The notes under the pieces: generated by a model
What the model was told of the DNA's origin: nothing
The model's database searches: none
Seen by the model: only the letters and a program-made list of their open reading frames with translations
Made by a program: the position numbers and the translations under genes
Shown: piece after piece, positions 45,750-54,745 of the stretch
How the letters are laid out: every line of letters begins with the position of its first letter
How positions within the stretch are numbered: the stretch's first letter is position 1
Source: Rhynchospora pubera
Taxonomy: Eukaryota; Streptophyta; Magnoliopsida; Poales; Cyperaceae
Direction: 5' to 3'
Assembly (NCBI GenBank): GCA_028095005.1
Contig: CM051459.1
Location: forward strand, 21,934,699-21,998,698
DNA: 64,000 nucleotides

Positions 45750-48700
45750 TCATGGAGCGTGTCTACCCAATAAACCCGCCTTCTCACAACAAGCTTCAAG
45801 CTTCAATGGCGGTATCGACTTGGTCAACATATCCGATCCATTATCACTCGTGTGGACTTTCTCCAACACCAATTCTTTTCTCTCAAGCACATCACGAATC
45901 CAATGATATCTCAAATCAATGTGCTTGGACCTAGAGTGAAACATCGGATTTTTACTCAAATGAATTGCACTTTGACTATCACATAACAAAGCATACCTCT
46001 TTTGCCGAATACCCAACTCATGCAAGAACTTCTTCATCCAAATTAGCTCCTTGCATGCCTCCGTAATGGCTATGTACTCGGCTTCGGTAGTTGAAAGTGC
46101 AACACATTTTTGTAGCTTGGATTGCCATGACACGGCCCCGTTTCCAAAACAAACCAAATAACCGGATGTAGACTTTCTAGAGTCTATGTCACCGGCCCAA
46201 TCGGCATCCGTATATGCCTCCAACACCGGATTTCTTGTGCCACCAAAACAAATGCAATGAGTGGATGTACCTCTCAAATATCTAAGTATCCACTTAACGG
46301 CATTCCAATGCACTTTACCCGGATTAGAAAGAAAACGACTCACTACACCAACGGCATGAGCAATGTCCGGTCTAGTGCATACCATTGCATACATCAAAGA
46401 GCCTACAACCGAGGCATATGGCACCTTTCTCATCTCATCCTTTTCTTTGTCATTCTTAGGACAACCATCCAAAGATAATTTAAAATGACTAGCAAGAGGA
46501 GATGTTACCGGTTTGCAATTTTTCATGTTGAACCTTTGAAGTACCTTCTCAATGTACTTCTCTTGTGACAACCAAAGTTTCCGATTCTTCCGGTCTCTAG
46601 TGATACTCATACCAAGAATTTGCTTGGCTGTCCCTAAATCTTTCATAGCAAATTCGCTTGCAAGTCTCTCCTTTAATGCTTTGATTTTCCTCAAATCACT
46701 TCCAATAACCAACATATCATCAACATAAAGCAAGAGAATGAGAAAATCACCACTAGAATACCTCTTAACAAAGACACAATTATCGGAAATGGTTTTAGTA
46801 AATTTATTGTCACACATGAAAGATTCAAACTTTTTGTACCAATTTCGTGGTGCTTGCTTTAAGCCATAGAGGCTCCTCCTCAACTTGCACACCATGTGCT
46901 CTTGTCCTTGCACCACAAAGCCTTCGGGTTGCTCCATATAGAGCTCCTCCTCCAAATCACCATGGAGGAATGCGGTCTTGACATCTAGTTGCTCAATCTC
47001 CAAATCCAAACTAGCGGCCAAGCCAAGCACAACCCGAATTGATGACATCTTCACAACGGGTGAGAAAATTTCTTCAAAATCAACACCCTTCTTTTGACCA
47101 AATCCCTTCACTACCAACCGAGCTTTGTATCTCGGTTTTGCTTCTTGACCCTCCAATTTGACACGGTAAACCCACTTGTTCTTGAGCACATTTTTGCCTT
47201 TTGGCAAATTCACCAACTCAAAAGTGTTGTTCTCATGCAAGGATTTTATCTCATCTTGCATGGCATCCAACCACTTATTCTTGTGCTCCGACTCAATAGC
47301 CTCCATAAAGCATTCGGGCTCACCACTATCACCAAGCAAAGCAAATTCATTTGTGGGATACCTTGTGCTAACTCGCCTTTCACGAGTTGACCTCCTCAAT
47401 TCTTGCACTTGTGAGCTATCACTTGAAGAGGTTTCGGATTGAGGATCGCTCTCTTGAATTTGTGGGACACTAGTTTCGGTTGTATGGCTAGGGTTTTCAT
47501 CATTTATTTCGGTTCTTGGGTTGTTGGAAGAAAGAGGGGTTAGATCAACATAACTACTTGTAGAGGTTTTCGCCTTGTCGGGGTTGCCAACATTTTCAAT
47601 GGTTTCTTTCTCAAAGAACACCACATCTCGACTTCTCACCAACTTCTTCTCAATTGGATCCCACAACCTATAACCGAATTCACCATTTCCATACCCCAAG
47701 AAAACACACTCTTTAGTCTTGCTATCAAGCTTTGACCTTTCATCCTTGGGTATGTGCACAAAGGCCCTACAACCAAACACTCTTAGATGGTCATAAGAAA
47801 CATCTTTTCCTTTCCAAATCCTTTCCGGTATATCACCATCCAACGCATGAGAAGGAGAACGATTGATCAAGTGAACCACCGTGTTCAATGCTTCTCCCCA
47901 AAATCCCTTTGAGAGCTTAGAATGAGAGAGCAAGCACCGAACTCTTTCACATATGGTGCGGTTCATGCGCTCGGCCACACCATTTTGTTGTGGAGTCTTG
48001 GGTACGGTCTTTTCTAATTTAATACCATTGGCCTTGCAATATTCCTCAAAAGGACCACGGTACTCACCACCATTATCGGACCGGACACACTTGAGTTTCT
48101 TGCCGGTCTCTCTTTCAACCTCCATAACCCAAGACTTAAACACATTCAACACTTGATCTTTTGTTTTCAAGGAGTATGCCCACAATTTCCTTGTATGGTC
48201 ATCTACAAAGGTCACAAAATAAAGAGCACCACCAATACTCCTATCACCCATAGAGCAAAGGTCGGTATGTACCAAATCCAAAGCACCCGATTTCTTGGTA
48301 GTGGGATTTCTTTTGAAGGCTACACGGTGTTGCTTTCCGGCCAAACAATGTGTACAAGAGGAGAGAGATGTACCTTCACAAGAGACATATTTATTCTTGG
48401 AGAGAATTTCTATGCCCTTCTCACTCATATGACCCAACCGCAAATGCCACAAATCGGTTGAGTTGTCTTCCGATACATTCACCTCTCCGCACATCTTCAC
48501 TTGAGTCACATAGAGTGACCCGGATTTATACCCACGAGCAACAACCAAATGCCCTTTCACTAACTTCCATCTACCACCAATAAAGTCACTATGGTACCCG
48601 TCATCATCAAGGGCACCAACCGAGATGAGATGATGTCTCATATCCGGCACATGCCGCACATTCTTGAGGATAAGCTTGCATCCTAAGCTTGTCACAACTT

Positions 48701-49742
48701 CTATGTCACCAATTCCAACAATTTTACATGCTCCATTATTGCCCATTCTCACAACACCACGATCACCCTCCTTGTAGGAAGTGAACAAGTCACGTCTAGG
48801 CGCGACATGGAATGAGGCTCCGGAGTCTACAACCCATGAGGAATCATGACAAGTAAGGTTTACAAAACCTTCATCACAAGCAATGAACACTTCGCCATCG
48901 GAAGCAATAGCGGAGGTACTTTCATTCCCACCATCATCATTCTTACCCTTAGACTTATCTCTCTTGAACTCATCATTCTTTGCCTTTAACTTCCGGCACT
49001 CATTTTTCATATGACCGGGCTTCTTGCAATAATGACAAATGATTCCCTTTCTTGATTTAGACCTTCCCTTTGACTTGCCACGCTTGTCATCATTATGAGA
49101 GTTTCTTTGAGTGCTTCTACCACGATTTTCGGTGACAAGGGCCGAGGACTCACTAGTGATCCCCGACTCCTTACGCCTTAACTCTTCATTGAGCATACTA
49201 TCCTTCACCATGGCTAAGGTCACAACACCGTTAGGTGCCGAGTTGCTCAAGGTCACCACCAAAGTTTCCCAACTATCGGGTAAAGAACTCAACAAAATTA
49301 GGGCTTGCAACTCCTCATCCAATACCATTTTCATAGTTGACAAGCGGTTTATGCAATCTTGGAATTGACTCAAATGATCCGAAACGGATGTTCCCTCTTG
49401 ATATTTCATATTCACCAACTTTCTAATAAGGAATGCCTTGTTTTGAGCGGTCTTGCGCTCATACAAACTCTCAAGCTTTTCCCACAACACCTTGGCATCG
49501 GTTTCCGATGATATATGGTGATAGACGGAATCATCAACCCATTGTCTAATTAAGGCTATTGTCTTTCTATTAGACACTTTCCAAACATCATCGGTGGTGG
49601 TAGCGGGTTTGGTACCCGAGAGGGGTTCATATGCATCCTTACAATACAACAAATCTTCCATACGAGACTTCCAAATGGAGTAATTAGAAGATGTAAGTTT
49701 AACCATGGTACCACTATTTCCCTCTTCCATTTTTAGACACAA
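45750..49742 (-). CDS. Copia gag-pol polyprotein, uninterrupted (1330 aa)
   Basis: The ORF has the full Copia order. Gag has the start NYSIWKSRMEDLLYCKDAYE; a zinc knuckle CHYCKKPGHMKNEC is near residue 235. The protease motif WVVDSGASFHV is near 300. The pre-integrase HLRLGHMSEKG is near 430, then the integrase core with HTDLC and SDNGGEY. Reverse transcriptase has YVDDMLVIG near 1010 and RNase H has TDADWAGDIDSRKSTSGY near 1200. No stop or frameshift is seen. Copia elements normally make one polyprotein that is cut by its own protease. Taken with the matching LTRs, this is a candidate for a currently mobile element. Confidence 0.93.
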   Translation of the reverse strand: MCLKMEEGNSGTMVKLTSSNYSIWKSRMEDLLYCKDAYEPLSGTKPATTTDDVWKVSNRKTIALIRQWVDDSVYHHISSETDAKVLWEKLESLYERKTAQNKAFLIRKLVNMKYQEGTSVSDHLSQFQDCINRLSTMKMVLDEELQALILLSSLPDSWETLVVTLSNSAPNGVVTLAMVKDSMLNEELRRKESGITSESSALVTENRGRSTQRNSHNDDKRGKSKGRSKSRKGIICHYCKKPGHMKNECRKLKAKNDEFKRDKSKGKNDDGGNESTSAIASDGEVFIACDEGFVNLTCHDSSWVVDSGASFHVAPRRDLFTSYKEGDRGVVRMGNNGACKIVGIGDIEVVTSLGCKLILKNVRHVPDMRHHLISVGALDDDGYHSDFIGGRWKLVKGHLVVARGYKSGSLYVTQVKMCGEVNVSEDNSTDLWHLRLGHMSEKGIEILSKNKYVSCEGTSLSSCTHCLAGKQHRVAFKRNPTTKKSGALDLVHTDLCSMGDRSIGGALYFVTFVDDHTRKLWAYSLKTKDQVLNVFKSWVMEVERETGKKLKCVRSDNGGEYRGPFEEYCKANGIKLEKTVPKTPQQNGVAERMNRTICERVRCLLSHSKLSKGFWGEALNTVVHLINRSPSHALDGDIPERIWKGKDVSYDHLRVFGCRAFVHIPKDERSKLDSKTKECVFLGYGNGEFGYRLWDPIEKKLVRSRDVVFFEKETIENVGNPDKAKTSTSSYVDLTPLSSNNPRTEINDENPSHTTETSVPQIQESDPQSETSSSDSSQVQELRRSTRERRVSTRYPTNEFALLGDSGEPECFMEAIESEHKNKWLDAMQDEIKSLHENNTFELVNLPKGKNVLKNKWVYRVKLEGQEAKPRYKARLVVKGFGQKKGVDFEEIFSPVVKMSSIRVVLGLAASLDLEIEQLDVKTAFLHGDLEEELYMEQPEGFVVQGQEHMVCKLRRSLYGLKQAPRNWYKKFESFMCDNKFTKTISDNCVFVKRYSSGDFLILLLYVDDMLVIGSDLRKIKALKERLASEFAMKDLGTAKQILGMSITRDRKNRKLWLSQEKYIEKVLQRFNMKNCKPVTSPLASHFKLSLDGCPKNDKEKDEMRKVPYASVVGSLMYAMVCTRPDIAHAVGVVSRFLSNPGKVHWNAVKWILRYLRGTSTHCICFGGTRNPVLEAYTDADWAGDIDSRKSTSGYLVCFGNGAVSWQSKLQKCVALSTTEAEYIAITEACKELIWMKKFLHELGIRQKRYALLCDSQSAIHLSKNPMFHSRSKHIDLRYHWIRDVLERKELVLEKVHTSDNGSDMLTKSIPPLKLEACCEKAGLLGRHAP

Positions 49743-49950
49743 ACCCTAGGTCCCAAATGCAATACACCGGTCAAAGAGAACCTCACCTCAATACGGCGGA
49801 GTAACGGCCACTCGCGACTCGACGGCAACAACCCGATCGATGTCGGAAACTGAGGTGATCAACGGCTGCGGCTCGGCAGCGGCTAGGGTTTGACGGCGGT
49901 GACTCGACGGCTAGGGTTTCCGCAACAGCGACTTAGCGGCGACGAACCTT

Positions 49951-49964
49951 GCGCTCTGATACCA
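49951..49964 (-). promoter_or_regulatory. primer binding site, initiator tRNA-Met type (Copia)
   Basis: On the minus strand the LTR end is followed after two bases by TGGTATCAGAGC, the usual Copia primer site. Confidence 0.9.
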
Positions 49965-49966
49965 GT

Positions 49967-50278
49967 TGTTGAGATGAAAGAGGAGAGGAAGTGTTGGTAC
50001 CGATCGGTACAGAGAGAGAGAGCAAAAGAGAGAAGAGTGGATGGTGGTTGCTGTTTTTGTTTCGCACAGAGAGGCTCCGCTCGGGACACAGAGAGGAAAA
50101 ACAATATCAAAAGGGACTATAGTTTTTTTTGTCGGGAATAGACAATCCCAATTTTCATTTTCTCCAATTTATTAGTCTTTTACAAAGTTACAAATAAGAC
50201 CCTACAAATGTTACATATTACAAATACTATAAGAAAATGAAAACTACAATACAAGAGGAATGAGTAAGGAACCCAACA
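49967..50278 (-). repeat. 5' LTR of the Copia element
   Basis: 312 bp, apparently identical to the 3' LTR. It contains a GA-rich tract and the palindrome ACCGATCGGT. It is short, as is common in Copia. Confidence 0.95.
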
Positions 50279-50724
50279 GTAATACCTTCAAAGAGTTTCC
50301 ATCTTCTCTGGCCAGGATTTAGTATTTCAGATCTAATTGAGAACCGACCCATTGTCTTAGGTCATCACCCTGGGATCTTTACCACAACGATCCTTCATCC
50401 AGACAATATGGAATGGAAATATATTGGTGGTGATTCCTTTAAAACTTGTTGTTGGAATGGAATGCTTTTCACTAATACTACATATATATGGCGATGGCGA
50501 TTATCGATCTACGTATATTTTTTATACAACCTCACTAAAACTTTCTTGCGAAATACTATCACCGGAAAATGAGGAGCGTTATGTCATGGACAGTTACCTT
50601 GTTGAGTCATGTGGAGTGATTTTGAAAGTGTTCTGGTCTTATGTCATGGACATGGACATCCGTTTTCTATATATCTCCTTTAAGATACGTAATAATCGAC
50701 TGAAAAATAAAAAAAAAGTTTTTA

Positions 50725-51300
50725 ATTTAGTACCGGTTTTTTATAAAAAATTGGTACTAAAAATCAATTAATTAGTACCGGTTTTTTATAAAAAACCGGT
50801 ACTAAAGGTTTGAATTTATTAAAAAAAAAAGTTTAATATTAGTACCGGTTTTTTATAAAAAACCGGTATTAAAAATCAATTAATTAGTACCGGTTTTTTA
50901 TAAAAAACCGGTACTAAAGGTTTGAATTTATTAAAAAAAAAGTTTAATATTAGTACCGGTTTTTTATAAAAAACCGGTACTAATTAATTGATTTTTAGTA
51001 CCGGTTTTTTATAAAAAACCGGTACTAATATTAAACTTTTTTTTTTAATAAATTCAAACCTTTAGTACCGGTTTTTTATAAAAAACCGGTACTAATTAAT
51101 TGATTTTTAGTACCGGTTTTTTATAAAAAACCGGTACTAAATTAAAAATGTTTTTTTTTATTTTTCAGACGATTTTTATTACCGGTTTTTTTAAAAAACC
51201 GGTACTAAATAATATATCTGACAATTACGAAAATGCCATGATTTATTATTAGTACCGGTTTTCTTAAAAACCGGTACTAATGAGCCGGTACTAATAATCT
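50725..51300. repeat. right subterminal palindrome array of the second CACTA element
   Basis: About a dozen palindromes of TTAGTACCGG with a TTTTTTATAAAAAA centre occur, many in a regular order with TTGAATTTATT spacers. The order is mirrored about position 50975, so the array is itself a large inverted repeat. Confidence 0.9.
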
Positions 51301-51827
51301 TTTTTGTTGTAGTGATTCGGGTTCTCGTCGCTTAAAGCAGAGGAATACTTCTCCTCGAGAGAGTTTGCACGTGCAAACGGCGCAGCATCCGGGTCGTCAA
51401 GTACATTTTTGACGTATCCTGGTGGGGCCTTCTTGTCATAGGCACCCGGAGCGTATGGGTGCGGTACAACTTCGTACGGCACGTAAGGCCATGGCTCGAC
51501 TTTCTTGCCGGTCTTGTGTGCTAGCCGCTTGATCAGCTTATCCTGCTCAATGTAGCCCGTTACCGACACCTTCTTCTGCTTAGGATTGAGCTCGAATGAT
51601 GACACATCTGTTTCAATTAATCAAAATTAGTTTGAAATTCTACTAAAACTTAACTTTTGTTCCCACCAGACTATAAAATTCGGTAAAATTAAAGACTGCA
51701 TTTTTTTTTCGTTTGCATACCTTTAATGCCTTCTAATGCTTTTCTAACTTTTTCTTTCGCATCCTTCACAATCCATGGTAATCTTTAGGTCAATTGTCTA
51801 TGGAAAAAAACCAAACAAAAACATTAT

Positions 51828-52058
51828 GGGTGTGTTTGGATGCAACAGAATAAGCCGGGAATAGAGAATAGGAATAAAAAATTTCGGTTTGCGTGCTTAT
51901 TCTTATTCCTTATTCTTATATCATGGTTTTGTTAGTATAAGAATAAGGGCTCTTATTCTTTATTCTTGTGTTGTTTGAGTTGCACGAGAATAAGAATAAG
52001 CACGCAAATCGAAATTCCTTATTCCTATTTCCTATTTCCTACCCATCCAAACACACCC
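51828..52058. mobile_element. MITE in intron 1 of the HIPP gene (231 bp)
   Basis: The ends are GGGTGTGTTTGGATG and CATCCAAACACACCC (one mismatch follows). TAT flanks both ends (51825-51827 and 52059-52061). A 3-bp TA-rich duplication and this TIR suggest a PIF/Harbinger (Tourist-like) MITE. The interior is an imperfect foldback rich in TTATTCTTATTC. No coding capacity. It lies between HIPP exons 1 and 2 and should be spliced out. Confidence 0.8.
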
Positions 52059-52061
52059 TAT

Positions 52062-52299
52062 AACCAGAAAAAGATTATATGTTTTGAAATAATAATAGAT
52101 TGAAGGGACGAATCTAAAAAAATACACACATCGAGTGATGAGTGATGAGTGATGAGTGATGAATACCTTCAACAACCAGAAAAAGATTATATGTTTTGAA
52201 ATAATAATAGATTGAAGGGACGAATCTAAAAAAATACACACATCGAGTGATGAGTGATGAGTGATGAGTGATGAGTGATGAGTGATGAATACCTTCAAC
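52062..52299 (-). repeat. tandem duplication containing the HIPP exon 1 splice donor
   Basis: A unit of 112 bp (52062-52173) is repeated as 126 bp (52174-52299). Both start AACCAGAAAAAGATTATATG and end ACCTTCAAC. The length difference is two extra copies of the 7-bp GATGAGT minisatellite (about four copies against six). The last bases on the minus strand are GTTGAAG then GTATTC, which is the end of exon 1 with its donor, so the duplication gives a second decoy donor inside the intron. Confidence 0.85.
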
Positions 52300-52364
52300 T
52301 GCTCGAGTTTCTTGCGATTTCTCTTCTCTGCCCATAGTTCTTTGACAAATTCCTTCACACCCAT

Positions 52365-52919
52365 ATTGCTATTGCTATATTCTCACTTCTCTCGTCTGAA
52401 TAGCAAATGTTGATAAATATATATACACGATAGTACAAAGGGTAACACGAACTAGAAGCTTCTACTTGCATTGTGCCATGAACAGATAAGATAAAAAGAT
52501 AATTGTGAAATATCTTTTTTGAGAACCGCCGTAGGCTAATTGTGAAATATCTAGATCCTTCCACGGATATAGAACTATAGATTGCATATACTCTAACTAT
52601 TAGATGCTGACACGTGGCTGATAATAATTAAAAAGGTGGGGAGCTGGAGGGTTCAGGAGAGTTGGCCTCCGTACTGTGCACAGTGCACGTGGTAAGAGAT
52701 ACGTCAACAACAACAAGGCAGCTCTTTACAAGCGCCGCGTCACTTTCGGTGCATCTAATCTAGTTGGAGATTACTCTTCAAAAAAAAAAAAAAAAAAAAA
52801 ATCTAGTTGAAAATGAGCTGAATTAATTATCCTAAATTCTGTACTTTTATGGCTTTACAACACAAATTATGACATAAATTATATTCAGGACTATTGTTTC
52901 ATGTAAACATTTGGGACAA

Positions 52920-52986
<67 letters not shown>

Positions 52987-53487
52987 CTGGAGTCGATATT
53001 GCTTTCTTCCATTGACTTTGAGTTGGAATTAAATCGATGCCAATTTTTTTACTAAAGACGAAAAAAAAAGTAAAGTAATATCAATCTGTTAAATACATCA
53101 AATAAAAATTATATTACAGGGAAGGCATCATATATGATAGTGTAAAAGCGAACCAATATATTATATATGCAGTGTGTTTTTTATAAGAAATAATCGTTTC
53201 CGTGGAACAGCGTCTTAGAGCATAGAAAGAGAAGTGTTGGAATGATTTTTCCAGAAAATTTGGTTTAACGAGTTAAATGATTTTGTGAGAACTCTTTCTA
53301 ACTACAATGAATAATGACGGTGATTTTTTTGTACATTTGATCTAATATAAAATTAATTTTTACAATAATAGTTCACATGATGCATTTCTGATGAAAAAAA
53401 AAGCCCATCCATTTTGAAATATAAATAATAAGGTGAGATTGGCGTGTGTGTGCGCGTGTGTGTATATATATATGTGTGTGTATATAC

Positions 53488-53520
<33 letters not shown>
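52365..53520. other. intergenic region upstream of the HIPP gene
   Basis: No gene. It holds an A-run at about 52780-52801, a TTA microsatellite of about 21 units at 52922-52984, and a mixed TG/TA/GA microsatellite at about 53440-53518 next to the foldback cluster. Confidence 0.6.
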
Positions 53521-53521
<1 letters not shown>

Positions 53522-53911
53522 CCTTCAATCAAAGCGTTTTGACCGGAGTCCCGGTTAAATCCAGTCAGATCTCAATTTTGAAAGTTCAAACGACCGATCC
53601 GAACCGTCAAATATGATCTCCATATTGAAATCTCCTTGCCGATCAAAATTTTCATTTTTTTGAATTTTTTAAGTATTTTTTCGGATTTTCAAAAACAGCA
53701 ATTTTTGTAGGGTTCAGAACAAATTAGATTAACGATTTTTTAAAATCCGAAAAAAATACTTAAAAAATTTAAAAAAATGAAAATTTTGGTCGGCAAGGAG
53801 ATTTCAATATGGAGATCATATTTGACGGTTCGGATCGGTCGTTTGAACTTTCAAAATTGAGAACCGACGGGGTTTAACTGAGACTCCGGTCAAAGCGCTT
53901 TGATTGAATCC
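53521..53911. mobile_element. foldback element 1 of the cluster
   Basis: The ends are TTCAATCAAAGCG and CGCTTTGATTGAA, followed inward by GACCGGAGTC and its inverse. The inner arms are long inverted repeats containing GGAGATTTCAATATGGAGAT. It contains no gene. It is bounded by a GA microsatellite on the left and a TA microsatellite on the right. Confidence 0.8.
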
Positions 53912-53913
53912 AT

Positions 53914-53957
<44 letters not shown>

Positions 53958-53960
<3 letters not shown>

Positions 53961-54336
53961 TTTAGCTACGGTGAGTCGCGACCAAAACTCCTAGATCTAG
54001 ATCAAAATGACCGATCCAAACCGTCCAATATGATCTCCCTATTGAAATTTCCGTGCAAACCAAAATTTTTATTTTTTAAAAAATTTTAAGTATTTTTTTC
54101 GGATTTTTAAAAACTGATGTGTTTTGAATGGTTCAGAACCAATTAGATTAACGATTTTCTAAAATTTCAAAAAAATACTTAAAAATTTCGAAAAAATAAA
54201 AAATTCGGTCTACATGGAGATTTCAATAGGGAGATCATATTGGACGGTTTGGATTGTTTATTTTGATCTAGATCTAGGTGTTTTGGTCGCGACTCACCGG
54301 AGGGTCCGTGAGTCGCGACTCACCGTAGCTAAACTC
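53958..54336. mobile_element. foldback element 2 of the cluster (MULE-like)
   Basis: The ends are GAGTTTAGCTACGGTGAGTC and its inverse GACTCACCGTAGCTAAACTC. This is the same family as the element at 29788-30196, which has a 10-bp target duplication. The inner arms share GGAGATTTCAATAGGGAGAT with its neighbours. TA/GA tracts flank both sides. Confidence 0.82.
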
Positions 54337-54343
54337 TATATAT

Positions 54344-54731
54344 ATAAAGTGCCATAGATGGCAATGCCATAGATGTTTTTTTTAGATATTTTTTAAGATC
54401 CGAAATTCAATCGGTCGATCCAAACCGTTCAAATTGATCACCATATTGAAATACCATTGGAGACCAAATTTTACATTTTTTTGAATTTTTTTTGTATTTA
54501 TTTTGATATGTTCAAATTGGAGGGTCTGAAATACTCCAATTATAACGTTTTTTAAAAATATCATAATAAATAGCAAAAAAATTCGAAAAAATGTAAAATT
54601 TGGTCTCCAAGGATATTTTAATGTGGTGAATAACTTGAACGGTTCAAATTGAGAATTTGGAGTTTGAATATCGAAAAACGACTCTATGGCACGGGACCCT
54701 CTGTGCCATCTATGGCACATTAGCAATCTAA
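54344..54731. mobile_element. foldback element 3 of the cluster
   Basis: Inverted ends contain GTGCCATAGATGGCA on both sides. The left end is shorter by several bases at the TA tract. A truncated relative lies inverted at 28785-29098. It has no coding capacity. Confidence 0.78.
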
Positions 54732-54745
54732 TATATATATATATA

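Larger units (their letters stand above)
45422..50278 (-). mobile_element. young, apparently intact Copia LTR retrotransposon (4.86 kb)
   Basis: Two 312-bp LTRs (45422-45733 and 49967-50278) begin TGTTGAGATG and end CCCAACA. I see no difference between them. GTAAT is duplicated at 45417-45421 and 50279-50283. The coding strand is minus, with a primer site, one uninterrupted gag-pol ORF and a polypurine tract in the expected places. The reverse transcriptase style suggests the Tork/TAR side of Copia, but this is an inference. All visible parts needed for transposition are present. Confidence 0.95.
45027..50707 (+). pseudogene. captured F-box/DUF295-type gene, split by a Copia element
   Basis: The frame begins at ATG 45027 and runs to 45421, where the Copia LTR starts. 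It resumes at 50284 after the duplicated GTAAT. The N-terminus has an F-box (WGDLPSELIYLIS, then FRAVCKTWLNS) followed by PPQIPWLLELF and LLNPLTNKVSISIP, typical of plant F-box/DUF295 proteins. Past the insertion the frame continues through LGHHPGIFTTTILHPDNMEW. A small indel near 50470-50485 then moves it to another frame (YIFYTTSLKLSCEILSPENE). A nearby repeat of TTATGTCATGGACA suggests further decay. F-box proteins give substrate choice to SCF ubiquitin ligases. Because the gene sits wholly within CACTA ends, I infer transposon capture. Confidence 0.75.
44386..51314. mobile_element. CACTA transposon carrying a captured F-box gene, inserted in the HIPP gene
   Basis: The left end reads CACTACGCCAAA and the right end reads TTTGTTGTAGTG. 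ATT is duplicated outside both ends (44383-44385 and 51315-51317). The subterminal regions consist of palindromes of TTAGTACCGG with a TTTTTTATAAAAAA centre. Total 6.9 kb, of which 4.86 kb is a nested Copia element; the rest is about 2.1 kb. No transposase is encoded. The only other content is an F-box/DUF295 gene, so this is a non-autonomous CACTA with host cargo. Confidence 0.92.
44365..52364 (-). pseudogene. HIPP-family heavy-metal-associated isoprenylated protein, split by a CACTA element
   Basis: Exon 1 is 52364-52293, exon 2 is 51797-51721, and exon 3 is 51607-51315 continued at 44382-44365 beyond the transposon. Exon 2 carries the metal-binding HMA motif (TMDCEGCERK); exon 3 has KKVSVTGY, WPYVPYEVV and YDKKAPPGYVKNV, all typical of the HIPP26-like group. 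The final codons 44382-44365 read ACVIM then stop, a CaaX prenylation box. With the element set aside and one surplus base in exon 2 ignored, the length is 152 residues, the normal family size. As it stands, the extra A in exon 2 shifts the frame and gives an early TAG. Even without that, reading continues into the CACTA end and stops after HYNKKDY, losing the CaaX box. Such proteins carry metals or link membranes to nuclear factors; this copy should not. Confidence 0.9.
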
